Notes under the pieces: model-generated
What the model saw: the letters and a program-made list of their open reading frames with translations, nothing else
Told to the model about the DNA's origin: nothing
The model's database searches: none
Translations under genes and position numbers: made by a program
Part shown: in pieces, positions 1 to 10,822 of the stretch
How positions within the stretch are numbered: the stretch's first letter is position 1
Layout: each line of letters begins with the position of its first letter
From: Ilex aquifolium
Lineage: Eukaryota; Streptophyta; Magnoliopsida; Aquifoliales; Aquifoliaceae
DNA: 64,000 nucleotides
Assembly (NCBI GenBank): GCA_951799425.1
Contig: OX637403.1
Coordinates: forward strand, 22,844,811 to 22,908,810
Direction of reading: 5' to 3'

Positions 1-1436
1 TCAATTTAAAAAATTGGTGGGACCCACTCAACCAATAATTTTCATTCATTTGGAATACACATTTGGGATATAAATTTGAAAACTAACAACTCCTAAATTT
101 TAGGAGTTTGACTAACATTAAATTTTTTTCTCTCATACCTATCTATATCCACATATATATAGTAACATTTAAAAACAAAAAATAGTATTATTCAAACACA
201 AAAATAGGATCATTTAAACACACACACAAAAAGTAGTAACATTTAAACATAATATTCAAAAGCAAAAAAATAATAACATTGAGTATTAATATTTGGAAAA
301 ATAAGAGTAGTAACATATTCAACAAAGACAGTAAAATGCTCACAAAAACAGTAATATAGTGTATATATATATATAAAGAGAGAGAGAGAGATAGAGAAAA
401 GAGAGAGTATCATTGTTCTTTGAATTTTAATTTTAATTTTAATTTATGTAAAAAAAATTATTGGTATATTGGCATTGATAGTGAATTAAGGGATAATAAT
501 TCTCAAATTAAAAAACTAATTTAAAGTTGTTTTCAAGGAGGGGAATTTTAAAGTTTTAAAAAAAAAATAGTAGACTTAACTACTTATTAGTAAGATTAAA
601 AACGGACTTATCCTCGAATAAGTTTTCTTGACGGACTAAACTCATTATAAGTCCCTTAAGGAGAACTCAGTCCCAATTTTCACAAATAAAAATTCATCCA
701 ATTTCAAATTTTGAGATTAATTCATATAATCTTGGTTCAGTTACAACACAATTTTACAAATAATCCTACCAATTGAACAAGAAAAAAATACAAAATTACA
801 TATAAAATTACACAAGAAAAACCAAATTCGGATCTGGACGAACCGTTGTTACTGGAGGAGGGGAAATGACAGACTGGGTAATAGGGTTGGATTATTCGGA
901 TCGGTTTGATATTGGAGCGGATTATTGTGTATCCAAATTCGAATACGAATTAAGATGTCTAAACTTTAAACATATCTGAATTAAATTCGGATTATCGGAT
1001 TAAGATTATAGTCCATATTCGAATCACATTAGGTTCAGACCAAAATCCGATCCATTGACGGGTCTAGTTAAGAGTTATACCAATTTGGACCAAGGTTTAG
1101 ATTAAATGGGAATATGTTATCTTACAACAAATGCTATGGTTGGATGGAAAATTAATGTACAAGATTAACTCTGAAAAAATAAAAACACTCTACCAACTAG
1201 CTAGCCTATAAAGGGTACAGTGTAGTCACATTTGGTATTAATACTAATCAGGCCTCTTTTAATACCACATATTTTATAGTATTGATTTATACAAAATATA
1301 AGTGTTAGATTACATTATAGCATCGGGTTGGCACTTAATATTTAGTGATCATCCAACTAATTAATCTTTTTTTTCTCCCCCTAACACCCGTTCCAAACAC
1401 ACTTTATTCTCAATAAGCAAATTCCCTAATATTGAG
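1..1436. other. AT-rich intergenic DNA, no gene seen
   Basis: No reading frame of note and no recognisable family. It is AT-rich, with a GA/TA microsatellite near 361-408 and short CA/AAAC-rich stretches near 150-260. I see nothing else to support. Confidence 0.6.
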
Positions 1437-2073
1437 TAGGGGTGCAATTCGGGCGGGTTAGACAGTCAACTCTAGCCTAATCCTAGGTATATAATCTTCA
1501 ACTCTAACCCTAACCCTAACCCTAACCCTACCTAGGGTTGAGGAACTCAATCCGAGCACTGCCCGAGTTTAATTCGGGCGGGCTCAGGTTGAATTCGGGT
1601 TCGCTGCAAGAGAGACAAAGAGAGGGGGGGAATAATTACAAATTCATAAAACAATACATATATTTCATTCATAACAATGCACGATTATTGATCATCTGCT
1701 TTCACACTAAAAAGCTAGTGATCTCAAAGCACAATCTCAGAAAACATAGAAATTAGACCCATAAAAACATTAAACTTAAAACATCACACTATCACCACTA
1801 ATCACGCATAACAGAGTAGCAAGCAATAAGAAACAGAGAACGATGGAGTAAAAATGAAAAAAAGTGTTAATGCTTTATATATATATATAGATATATAATT
1901 TTTTTTTTTAATTTGTCGGGTTCGGGTTGAACCCGTGAACCCGATGACTCAACCCGAGCTCGACCCAAATTGAATTCGGGTTGAGATTTTTTGACCCAAG
2001 TATTAAAAACTCTAGCCCAAGCCCTAATTTTTTCGGGTTGAAATCGGGTTGCCCAACCCAAGTTGCACCCCTA
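1437..2073. mobile_element. Non-autonomous hAT transposon (637 bp)
   Basis: The ends are inverted repeats: TAGGGGTGCAA on the left and TTGCACCCCTA on the right. They are flanked by a perfect 8-bp direct duplication, ATATTGAG, at 1429-1436 and 2074-2081. An 8-bp duplication and a TAGGGGTG-type end are hallmarks of the hAT superfamily. The subterminal parts are rich in GGGTT/AACCC, so the element can fold on itself. No transposase is encoded, and the short ORFs inside look spurious. It would need a hAT transposase supplied in trans. Confidence 0.9.
1503..1530. repeat. Telomere-like CCCTAA hexamer run
   Basis: About five consecutive CTAACC hexamers sit in the left subterminal region of the hAT element. 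The usual plant telomere is the heptamer CCCTAAA, so this is a hexameric variant. It is more likely a subterminal transposase-binding or slippage repeat than a true interstitial telomere. Confidence 0.8.
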
Positions 2074-2081
2074 ATATTGAG

Positions 2082-2826
2082 GTATTATTCTACAAATTTA
2101 TTTCTTTTTAACATAAATTCATGAAAGAGTAGACCTTTATTTATATGTGTTTTTTTTTTTTTTAGTTTTTGCATCACTGAAGTATAACACCATTGTATTG
2201 GTTGATCCTGTGAGTATTCTTGTACAACCTTCATCTTATTAATGATATTTCTTGTGTTGCTAAGAATTTTAGTACCTTTCTTCCATTGTGAACTTTGTGC
2301 CCCACAAAGAAAGAACAAAATAAGGGCTGAAAAAACTATTTGCATCTAGTATATATAACTCAACAAAAACTCTCTTTATTTCACCAATAATGCAATACAA
2401 TATCAAGCAATACAAAGAAAAACTTACGTGAATTTTTTGCTAGCAAAGACACCCAAGAAAAATAGCCCTCAATGCTCAGGAATGGAGTTGCTGCGCTTTT
2501 TCCTAGCAACTCTCTATCTCTCCTCTTTTTTCTTTCAACGGAAGCTCTATTTTTCACTCTCTGTTTTTCCTAGCAGCAGCCAATGCTTTATGCTCTGTTT
2601 TCTTTAACTCTGGACCTTTGAATCTAGACATTCTATTTGAAAATTGACGGCATGTATGACCTAAAAACCCATGTGGATTTAAACTCAGCGCACTCGTCAA
2701 ATGCCTTCACAGACGATGACATCAATGGGAATTTTGTCATAGAAGGCTTGTTGGGCTTGAAGAGAACCACAAACTCACCTTTGGAAAATCCATCGCTCTC
2801 AGATTTCACTCTAGAGATTAATGTAT
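2082..2826. other. Non-coding stretch, nothing recognised
   Basis: Low-complexity poly-T near 2150 and ordinary AT-rich sequence. Small ORFs at 2085-2345 (minus) and 2637-2861 (plus) have no recognisable domain and look spurious. Confidence 0.5.
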
Positions 2827-2835
2827 ATTATATAA

Positions 2836-2932
2836 TAATCAACAGACCTTTAATTCAATAGTACTCCTTACCTTGTGACGATTTTGTCTTCTTATTAAGG
2901 TCAAGAGTTCAAGTCTCCCTCCCAAAAAAAAA
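2836..2932 (+). mobile_element. tRNA-derived SINE copy (short, poly-A tail)
   Basis: About 85 bp resembles the SINE at 16058-16176 read on the opposite strand: the core around TACTCCTTA, then GGTCAAG-GTTCAAGT, the latter fitting an RNA polymerase III B box. It ends in an A-rich tail. ATTATATAA is repeated at 2827-2835 and 2933-2941 and fits a target-site duplication. The A-box half is decayed. Confidence 0.7.
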
Positions 2933-3024
2933 ATTATATAAAATAAAAATCCTAGAAGGAAAATATCAAAAATACACATTAAATTAGGTATATGGTAACA
3001 GGTTAGTCATTAATGTAGGATACA

Positions 3025-3073
3025 ATATAATATATATATATATATTTGTGTGTGTGTGTGTGTGTGTGTGTAT
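3025..3073. repeat. Compound TA/TG microsatellite
   Basis: A run of TA dinucleotides passes directly into about thirteen TG dinucleotides. Confidence 0.9.
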
Positions 3074-3357
3074 AATTCAAATATAGAACATAGTTTGACA
3101 AAATAAATTTTCCTGCACCAAATCTTGATCATGTTATGAAATAATATTCCTAATCACTGATCCTATTTGCCAACTTTCCATCTCTAAGGTAACTGTACAA
3201 CACATTAGAATTTAACATTATCATTGTGGCTACTAGATTCTAAAATTAACAAGGGAAAAACCTTTAGTTGAAATTTATTGCCAATGTAATTTAGATTGTT
3301 GCACAAAAAAAAAAAAACCAACTATTACATATTTACATCTGCTACAATTCTATATAG

Positions 3358-3506
3358 GATAATTCTATGTGCACCAAATTTGTACACCAAAACTTACACC
3401 AAATCAATTGCAGTCTTTGGATCACTGATGGGACTCATTGATCTAATGACTACAAGTGATTTGGTGCAAGATTTGGTACATATTTTTGGTGCACATAGCA
3501 TTGCTC
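3358..3506. mobile_element. Small fold-back MITE (~145 bp)
   Basis: The two ends are imperfect inverted repeats about 45 bp long, built on CTATGTGCACCAAA at the left and TTTGGTGCACATAG at the right, with CACCAAATCA / TGATTTGGTG nearer the centre. No coding capacity. I could not fix a clear target-site duplication, so the superfamily is open. Confidence 0.7.
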
Positions 3507-4025
3507 TTTTATGTATAGGTGGTTTTATGAACAGTGCGCCTTTAAGAGTTAAGAAGGGGATACGGGAAGGAGGACCTGTTTAGGTTTCCTAACTTATAAT
3601 ATTTAATAATTGCATATTATACCACAACCAAAATATTCACCCACTTTTCTTTTTAATCTTTGTTTGAATTTATATTCCAAAGCTAGTCATATCCACAACC
3701 TTTTATTTAGCAAAAGAACCTAAAATATGATTATTTTCTACTGACAATATCATTCTAATTTTATTCTACCAATGATTATATTTTATTATGATTGATATGA
3801 TTAAATATAGTGTTGTTACATAAAAAAATTATTATATATGTTTTTTTTTAATTTTATAAACTTATTTGAATAAATTTTGTATCAAGATTATGGCAGATAA
3901 TATTGTAACGATGAAAATCTATTTCAAGAGTCTATTAAATGACAATCTTAGAAAGATATGATGTACAACAGCCTAAATAGAAAACAACAAAGACAGATGG
4001 TGTGGAAGGTATCAAACAACTTTGA
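3507..4025. other. AT-rich stretch, nothing recognised
   Basis: No domain, repeat family or RNA gene that I can support. Confidence 0.5.
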
Positions 4026-4030
4026 CAATT

Positions 4031-4315
4031 TTACTTGAAGGCGCATGAATATGTACGTTTTGAAAATTTTTCAAGCCAAAAGAAAGATGCACAATAATTC
4101 ACAGCCAAAAAAACTATTGAACTTCTACAAGATTATTTTGGATTCGAAGTTGATGATATCAATTTTGAAAAAATGCAACTATATATGTATCATCTCAATA
4201 GAGCTGACCAAAGGATTGAAGAACTTCATCAAGAAAATAAAGCCTTGAAGGAGCAACTACATAAACTCACAAAAAATGATGAAGAATCAATAGCTTCGAA
4301 TAGAAATTTTGCTTG
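4031..4315 (+). pseudogene. Decayed coding remnant with C-terminal coiled coil
   Basis: A frame not obvious from its longest uninterrupted ORF reads for about 90 codons and is broken by one internal TAA near 4096. It contains TIELLQDYFGF, then a charged heptad-like stretch (RIEELHQENKALKEQL), and ends in a TGA near 4313. The amino-acid texture is that of a real protein end with a coiled coil. I do not recognise the family. It could be the tail of a transposase-linked or host regulatory protein. Confidence 0.35.
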
Positions 4316-4683
4316 ATGCTTAACAATTAAATTAAAGAAGCCTCCAAAAAGTGTAACACGTGCATCACTACACTATGCTTGTCATAGCCTCCTATGTTTG
4401 ACGACTCCTCTTTTGAATGTACATATAGGTTTATTAGGTTTTGAGGTTTTTACGGTGAAATTTGTTATTTACTTTCTTTTGTTTTTTTGCTTGGACAACT
4501 TTGTTTTTAAAGTTGATCCCGATGTAGCTAACATTATTACATCTAATCTTTCCCAGAAACATTATCCACCTTTTGTTTCTTAATTTGTGATACAAGTTCC
4601 TTGGATATATTTGTAATTTAATAGAGGAATTTTGATTTTGTTAAAAGCATCATGAGAACTATCATTAATTTCTGGTAAAAAAA
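4316..4683. other. Non-coding flank of the gypsy element
   Basis: AT-rich. The last bases (AAAAA, 4679-4683) form one copy of the 5-bp target-site duplication of the retrotransposon that follows. Confidence 0.5.
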
Positions 4684-5194
4684 TGTAACACCCCGAATTT
4701 TCTTTTATATATTTATAGAGATATATATATATAGTAAATAATATTTGTAAAGATGTAGATATATGTAGTGACATAAGAATAAACCGTAGGAATAAATGCT
4801 ATGAAGACAATTTGATTGGGAAGTTACGTGTCGAAGATGTTTAAACTTGGAAAGGGTGATTAGACAAGTTTCTAAAAGTTTGTAGGTCAAAATAATGATT
4901 CCATTGAATCCGGAAGGTCGAAAAACATTGGGAGTGGTAATATGGATGTATTGGAAGTTAGGAAGTGTCCCGGAGTTAAAATACATTTTAGCGAGAATTT
5001 GGGTAAAAATGGGTATTGAATACTTCTTAGTATTTTGGACATAACTTTTTATTCTTAATTCCAAATGACCTGAAATTTTGACAGTAGATATTAGACATTT
5101 AGGGATACAAAAGTGTCTCTCATGAAAATTTTCCAATTCGACCTCTAAATGGGTCAAAAATGCACTGGAAGTGGAAGTAGAAAATCTGGGTAGT

Positions 5195-5324
5195 GACTAC
5201 CGGTAGCCAAAATCAGCTACCGGTAGCCAATGGTCCAGTGTGTCCCAGCTACCGGTAGCCAACCGGTAGTCGAGTGTCCAGCGTACCCGAGCTACCGGTA
5301 GCCAAAATCAGCTACCGGTAGCCG
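5195..5324. repeat. Cluster of GCTACCGGTAGC palindromes in the 5' LTR
   Basis: Five near-perfect copies of the 12-bp palindrome GCTACCGGTAGC (some clipped to ACCGGTAG) within 130 bp, upstream of the TATA box. The same cluster is at 11334-11463. Position and symmetry suggest binding sites for a dimeric factor or a hairpin in the U3 region; this is inference. Confidence 0.9.
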
Positions 5325-5374
5325 ATGTTAAAATCTGAAATTTTAAGTCGCGAACAAGCCGATTTTTCCTCCAC

Positions 5375-5382
5375 TATAAATA
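5375..5382 (+). promoter_or_regulatory. TATA box of the 5' LTR
   Basis: TATAAATA about 50 bp after the palindrome cluster, followed by a C/A-rich leader, as expected for the U3/R boundary. It would drive the element's transcript. Confidence 0.7.
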
Positions 5383-5944
5383 CTTCTTGCCATCCCTTTA
5401 GCCTTGATTACACACCTTAAAACCCTAGAAAACATTAGAAAGAAAGAGGGGAAGAGAAAAACACAAGATCAAAGATGAAAAACAAAGAATTTAAGGGTGA
5501 TTCAAGATCCAAACCCTAGATTTTTCAAGAACATCAAGGTAGGGGTTTTCTCTCACTCACTTACATTGAGGCTAGGGTAATTATATATGTAAATTTTGGC
5601 TATCAATGGTATATATATGCTATGAAATCATCATCTCTTATGCTTTTTGGCAAAGATTACATATTTTGGAACAAAGTTAGGGTTTAATACCCATGAAATC
5701 TCTTTTCTAGTTTTAAAACCCTAGATTTTGGGAGAGTGATGTATTTCTTCTTAAATGCTTTCTTCATTATGAACTTCGAAAACCATAGTTGTTTATGTTG
5801 AGTAGAAAAATGATGTTATTGTGATCTCATGTCTTTTTTTTTTGTTGGGTGTGGATCTTTACATGTTATATTTTTGGGGATTTTGGATATATGATTGTAA
5901 ATGGAGAAAAACATTGGAATTTCATGCTTGATTGGGTTGTTTGT

Positions 5945-6406
5945 GATGCCTTGAGGGTGAGAGGTTCCTTATAAGGATGCTCATGCCAAGAGAGGAGAAT
6001 ATGTGATTTTCCCTCAAGAGGTTCCTTATAAGGATGCTTGAGCTTGTGATGCCTTGAGGGTGAGAGGTTCCTTATAAGGATGCTCATGCCAAGAGAGGAG
6101 AATATGTGATTTTCCCTAAAGAGGTTCCTTATAAGGATGCTTGAGCTTGTGATGCCTTGAGGGTGAGAGGTTCCTTATAAGGATGCTCATGCCAAGAGAG
6201 GAGAGTATGTGATTTCCCTCAAGAGGTTCCTTATAAGGATGCTTGAGTAACTAAGCCTTGAGGGTGAGAGGTTCCTTATAAGGATGCTCATGCCAAGAGA
6301 GGAGAGTATGTGATTTCCCTCAAGAGGTTCCTTATAAGGATGCTTAAGTAACTAAGCCTTGAGGGTGAGAGGTTCCTTATAAGGATGCTCATGCCAAAAG
6401 AGGATA
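5945..6406. repeat. ~102-bp tandem repeat in the 5' LTR (5 units)
   Basis: Each unit starts near CCTTGAGGGTGAGAGG and contains two copies of the palindrome CCTTATAAGG, one followed by ATGCTCATGCC and one by ATGCTTGAG. Five units here against six in the 3' LTR. Confidence 0.9.
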
Positions 6407-7021
6407 ATAGTCTATCATGTGTGGGAATTTGGTTTATATTTGGAAAATGGATGTTTATTGGAACTTAAATTGTTCTTGTTCATTTCTATTGCTACTTAAA
6501 CTTGAGATCCTTTTTGAAATGTCACTGCTTTATTTCAAATTATGTATCTATGTTATGTTAAAAATGAGACCGACCATTTTATATGCTTTGATAAACCTTG
6601 TCTGGGTTTGAGAGAATTTTTCTACAGAGCTTAGTGCTCACCCCCTACCGCTAACATTTTTCAGATTACCCTCTCGAGGGAGAGCTGGGAGTCGAGGAGC
6701 CCGCACACTGGGAGACTCCTATAGACGGGAGCGTGGATCCCGAGGTGGATGCCTAGAGCGACACTTTCTTTTGTTCTAGACTAGAATATTTAGTTTGAAT
6801 CTTGTAAAGTCTAGTTTTATTTTGTTATTTCCGCTGCGCTACATTAGTTGATTTTTGGAATGTAAAGGCCAAAATGGGTCTATTCTTTTGGGAGAATGCT
6901 ATAAATTATATGGATGATTTTATGGCGACTTATTTATTGATGGATTATTTTAGTGCTCTCATGATGTGAATGTTTCTAGAATGTAATGCGGTCCAGGGTG
7001 TGTTTTGGGGTGTTACAAAGT

Positions 7022-7033
7022 TGGTATCAGAGC
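7022..7033 (+). other. Primer-binding site, initiator Met-tRNA
   Basis: TGGTATCAGAGC lies four bases after the 5' LTR and matches the 3' end of plant initiator methionine tRNA, the usual primer for minus-strand DNA synthesis in plant LTR elements. Confidence 0.9.
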
Positions 7034-7217
7034 GTAGACTTTAGGTCTTACATGGGAGCTGTAGGTTATGGATTACCACTAGAGATGTAGGTTAGGATGA
7101 AGGAAATTGTTAAGTTAAATTTTGTATATGTCTTGTGCTTAAATCAAGACATCCTACATATCACGTTAGTTTATGTCTTGCACATCAAGGAAACTAAAGT
7201 GTGGATTGATGTGTAGG

Positions 7218-8390
7218 ATGGACGGTACACGTGGATGAGGACGTGGTCGTGGTCGTGGTCGTGGAGGCCAAGCAAATCCACCACCACCACCTCCCGATGC
7301 CATGCAAGGCATCTATCAATGCTTGAGGGAGCTCACCACTTTGGTACAAAACCAAAATGGAAACAACAACCATAATGGTGGAGCTCATCCTCTCGCTCAA
7401 GTACCGGGCAATGGGAACGGAGACCGAAGGATGATAGCTCTTCGGGAATTCTTAAGACAACGACCACCCAACTTCCAAGGGAGCTCTAACCCTTTGGATG
7501 CGGATAGATGAATCCGCCGAGTGAAGAAGATTTGTGACGGCATGGGAGTTGCCGAGGATTTGCGGGTGGGCTTAGCTATCTACCTATTTGAGGGGGAGGC
7601 CGACCATTGGTGGGAATCCGTACAGATAAGGCAGAACACCGATGCACTCATTTGGGAGGAGTTCGACCAAATCTTCCAAGACAAGTACTTCCCCGAATCA
7701 GTCAGAGATGGAATGAAGGCCGATTTCCTTGCTCTACGACAGAGCAACATGACGGTGGCAGAGTACGAGAGAAGATTTGACGAGCTATCCCGTTATGCTA
7801 CGGAGTTTATATGTACTGAGGCCAACAGGGCCAAACGCTTCGAGCAGGGACTAAGGCCGGTCATCCGGGAGAAGTTGGTGGCCCTCAAGATCCGGGAGTA
7901 TGGGGACCTAGTTGATCGAGCTGTATTGGTGGAGAGAGATATAGAGGACAGCCAGCGGCGACAGAGCTTCACGAGAGGAGGTCCGATCAGGACGGACCCT
8001 AGCACCAGTGGAGTGCAGCGAGCAGCACCATACCGAAGTCCAGACCAGGCAGGTGGACAGAGACTTCTGACAGCTCGAGGAGATAAAGTGACTCAGAGTA
8101 GAACAAGCACTGACCCGCGCCAATGCTTTACATGTGGAGAGTATGGGCACTTCAAACATAGATGCCCCTCATTTCCCCCAATGACCAAACAAGCAACCGA
8201 GCAAGTACCAGCAAACAAGCCACCTCTACAAAGGCCAGCACAGCAGATACCTCAGATAGCTCGAGGAGCGGGAGACGTACCCGAGAGAGTAGGCACGGAT
8301 GCACGCCGCTGTTTCGCCTGTGGAGGTGTTGGGCACTTCAAGGGTAATTGTCCATTGCTTTCCACCAAGACCCACCGAGCAACGGGGTGA
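7218..8390 (+). pseudogene. gag: Gypsy gag polyprotein, broken by stops
   Basis: One frame encodes a capsid/nucleocapsid protein that packages element RNA. An Arg-Gly-rich start is followed by a Pro run, a retrotransposon gag domain (GEADHWWES, MTVAEYERRFDELSRYA, EQGLRPVIREKLVAL) and two CCHC zinc knuckles, CFTCGEYGHFKHRC near 8120 and CFACGGVGHFKGNC near 8309. The frame is interrupted by TGA at 7236 (in the RG run), TGA at 7509 (where the family has Trp in a D-R-W-I-R context), and TGA at 8388 at the boundary with protease. ATG 7218 is chosen because it begins the RG-rich leader about 200 bp after the primer site. It is not translatable as a whole. Confidence 0.85.
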
Positions 8391-8637
8391 GTGAATGCAA
8401 ACAAGCAACCGCTACGACAGCAATTACCACCACAAAGACCGATACAAGCTCATGCCCCTGGCGGCGCCAATCAAGGAAGGGTTTTTGCTTTGACTCAACC
8501 GGAGGAGGATGCATCCAACGCCGTTGTGGAAGGTATTGTTCTTCTCTACCATTCTTGGGCCCGAATTATATTGGATACCTCTGCGACTTATTCTTTTCTA
8601 CGTACTGTGTACGCTGTGGAATTGAGATTGAGTTTCT
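8391..8637 (+). pseudogene. Start of gypsy aspartic protease, truncated
   Basis: Same frame as gag. GRVFALTQPEEDASNAVVEG leads to LDTSATYSFL, the place of the LDTGATHSF catalytic motif; the active-site D-T is kept but Gly is replaced by Ser. The frame stops at 8637 soon after the motif, and the second half of protease and all reverse transcriptase are absent. It could not yield a working enzyme. Confidence 0.75.
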
Positions 8638-8788
8638 AGGAAATAGAACTTACTGTATATGTTAACTTACCTACGGGAAAACAAGGGGATACTAGTAGGG
8701 TTTACTTATATGTAATCTTTGACTATAATTTATATCTACTTGCTAGGGAATCATCATGTCTTGCCATTATGGATAATACTACCTTGTT

Positions 8789-9004
8789 CTAAAATATATT
8801 ATGGTTGGGTAAACCCTAAATCTTTTCTTATGCCTTCAAGCCCTAGTTTACAAAGGAGATGTGTTTTTTTCTCTTGATTGCTCATTTGCTCTTGATTCCC
8901 GAACTTAAATATTATTTATTCTAAGCTATGTTATGGGTGGGTGACCACCAAATCCTTTTGGTATGCCCTTGAAATCCTAGTTTTCAAGGGAGATGTGTTT
9001 TCTC
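8789..9004. repeat. Two diverged ~130-bp direct repeats
   Basis: A block beginning CTAAAATATATTATGGTTGG at 8789 recurs in altered form at 8921 (CTAAGCTATGTTATGGGTGG). Both end in GGAGATGTGTTTT. They sit between protease and the short-repeat array. Confidence 0.7.
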
Positions 9005-10080
9005 TTTATCTTGCCTTTGTCATTGATTTCAAACCTTGATAGTCGTTTGTTATCAGTTCCAATATATGATTATTACTTTATCTCTGATTCCAAGCTTGAT
9101 ATCCGTTGTTATTGATCTCGAGACTTAATTGTTTCATTGTCCTTAATTTCCTAAGCTTAATGATCCATTTGTTCTTGGTATCTAAATTTGATGATCCATT
9201 TGTTTGTTATTGATTTCAATACCTGATTGTTCCTTATTTTTAATTCTAAGCTTGATATTCGTTGTTATGGATTTCAAGAAGTGATTGTTCATTTGTTCTT
9301 GATTTCCAAGCTCAATATTCATGTGTTCTTGATATCTAAATTTGATATGCACTTGGTAGTGACTAAAAACCCTTGTGATTCAATTATTCTCAATATTCAA
9401 TACGTGATATTCTTTATTCTTTGTTCCAAGACTTGAGTTTTCTTTTGGTCTTGATTTCTAAGCTTCATAAATCATTTGTTTTTGATTTCACACCTTGATA
9501 GTCGTTTGTTATTGACTTCCATACAGGATTGTTCCGTTAAATCTTAATTTCTCCTTTGTTCATTACTTTCAAGCTTGATACGCATTTATTCTTGATTTTC
9601 AAGCTTAATATTCATTTGCTCTTGATCGCCAAATTTAATATTCATCTGTTATTGATTCTAAACCTTGTGATTCATTTATTCTTGACATTCAATACTTGAT
9701 ATTCATTGGTTCTTGATTTCAAGACTTGACAATCAATTGCTCTTGATTTCAATACTTGATTACTCTTCGTTTTTGAGTTCGAAACTTGAGACTTATTAGT
9801 TCCTGATTATAAACTCCAAGATTCGATTGTTACTTTGTTCTTGATTTCAAGCTTTGATTGTTTCTTATTTGAATTCCAAAGCTTGATATGGGTTTGTTAT
9901 GGAATTCAAGATTTGATTGTTCCTTTACTATGGATTCCAAAAACTTGATATTCGTTTGTTATTAATTTCAAACCTTGTTTGTTCTTTTGTCCTTGATTTC
10001 TAAACTTGATAGCCATTTGTTCTTGATTCCAAAGCTTGATTATTTATTTGTTCCTTATTTCAAAATTCTAACGATTGGTA
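8860..10080. repeat. Degenerate ~28-40-bp repeat array in place of pol
   Basis: About 1.2 kb is made of diverged units of the theme TTGTTCTTGATTTCAAGCTTGATATTCAT, repeated dozens of times with spacing that drifts between roughly 25 and 45 bp. No reading frame. It stands where reverse transcriptase, RNase H and the integrase core would lie. Confidence 0.85.
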
Positions 10081-10249
10081 TTGACCAATAAAATGGTATT
10101 TTCGATGATATTATGTTAATTTTCTTAAATTATTGTATATGGATTTGGAAGCTAAAATGGGAGGACAAGTCTGGTTAGGTTTCAACTGTAACCTTTGGTG
10201 GATTGTCATTTATATCAGAGTGCGCAGCGAACTAACGGAGTAGGGACTA

Positions 10250-10781
10250 AAATGGGGAAATTACGGAGAAGATTCAACTCATCCGAGAGAGGCGACGCAC
10301 GGCGCAAAATAGATAGAAGAGCTATGCGGACCACAGACGAAGATCCTTGGAATTCAAAGTGGGAGATTACATGTTTCCCAAGGTGTCACACAAGAAGGGC
10401 TTGTTTCGATTTGGCAAGAAGGAGAAGTTAGCACCAAGATATACCGGACCGTTTGAAGTGATCAAAGCAGTAGACAATGCGGCGTATCAACTTCGACTAC
10501 TAGCCCAGCTATCCGGAGTACGTGGCGTGTTTCACGTTTCGATGTTGAGGACGTGTCACTCAGATGTAACTCCAGTCGTAAACTTGGAGGAGATTAAAAT
10601 TCAAGACGGAACAACCTACGAAGAACAACCGATAGAAATTCTCGACGCCAAGGAAAAAGTGCTTCGCAACAAAGTTATCAGATTGGTAAAGGTTTGGTGG
10701 CAACACCATGGTGTGGAAGAAGCTACATGGGAACCGGAGCAAGAAATGCGGGAGAAGTATCCATATTTGTTCGCTACTTGA
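10250..10781 (+). pseudogene. Integrase C-terminus with chromodomain-like tail
   Basis: The frame reads the family's ITEKIQLIRER...KSYAD helix, then FKVGDYMFPKVS, KEKLAPRYTGPFEVI, and RGVFHVSMLR, the conserved C-terminal integrase block. It ends with a chromodomain-like segment (VKVWWQHHGVEEATWEP), which in chromoviruses guides integration to chromatin. A TAG interrupts the frame near 10309 where the family has Gln. Stop at 10779-10781. The catalytic D,D-35-E core is missing upstream. Confidence 0.85.
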
Positions 10782-10809
10782 GGTAAGTTTCGAGGACGAA
10801 ACTTTCTTT

Positions 10810-10822
10810 AAGGGGGGTGGAT
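10810..10822 (+). other. Polypurine tract
   Basis: AAGGGGGGTGGA sits directly before the 3' LTR and would prime plus-strand synthesis. Confidence 0.85.

Larger units (their letters stand above)
4684..7017 (+). repeat. 5' LTR of the gypsy element
   Basis: 2334 bp, TG...CA. It contains a palindrome cluster, a TATA box with downstream leader, five units of a ~102-bp tandem repeat, and a conserved end GGGGTGTTACA. The antisense ORF at 4705-5157 recurs in the other LTR only because the LTRs are copies. Confidence 0.95.

Noticed and set aside
1503-1530. Interstitial telomere or chromosome-end scar
   Set aside because: Hexamer instead of the plant heptamer, only five units, and contained in a hAT with precise ends.
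4705-5157. Antisense ORF of 150 codons, repeated at 10898-11296
   Set aside because: Lies in the LTRs and recurs because they are copies; no recognised domain, and length shrinks with single-base changes.
5945-6406. Regular direct repeats resembling a CRISPR array
   Set aside because: Units are contiguous ~102-bp tandem copies with no unique spacers, inside a plant LTR.
6417-6611. 64-codon ORF identical at 12657-12851
   Set aside because: Also a product of LTR duplication, in non-coding LTR sequence.
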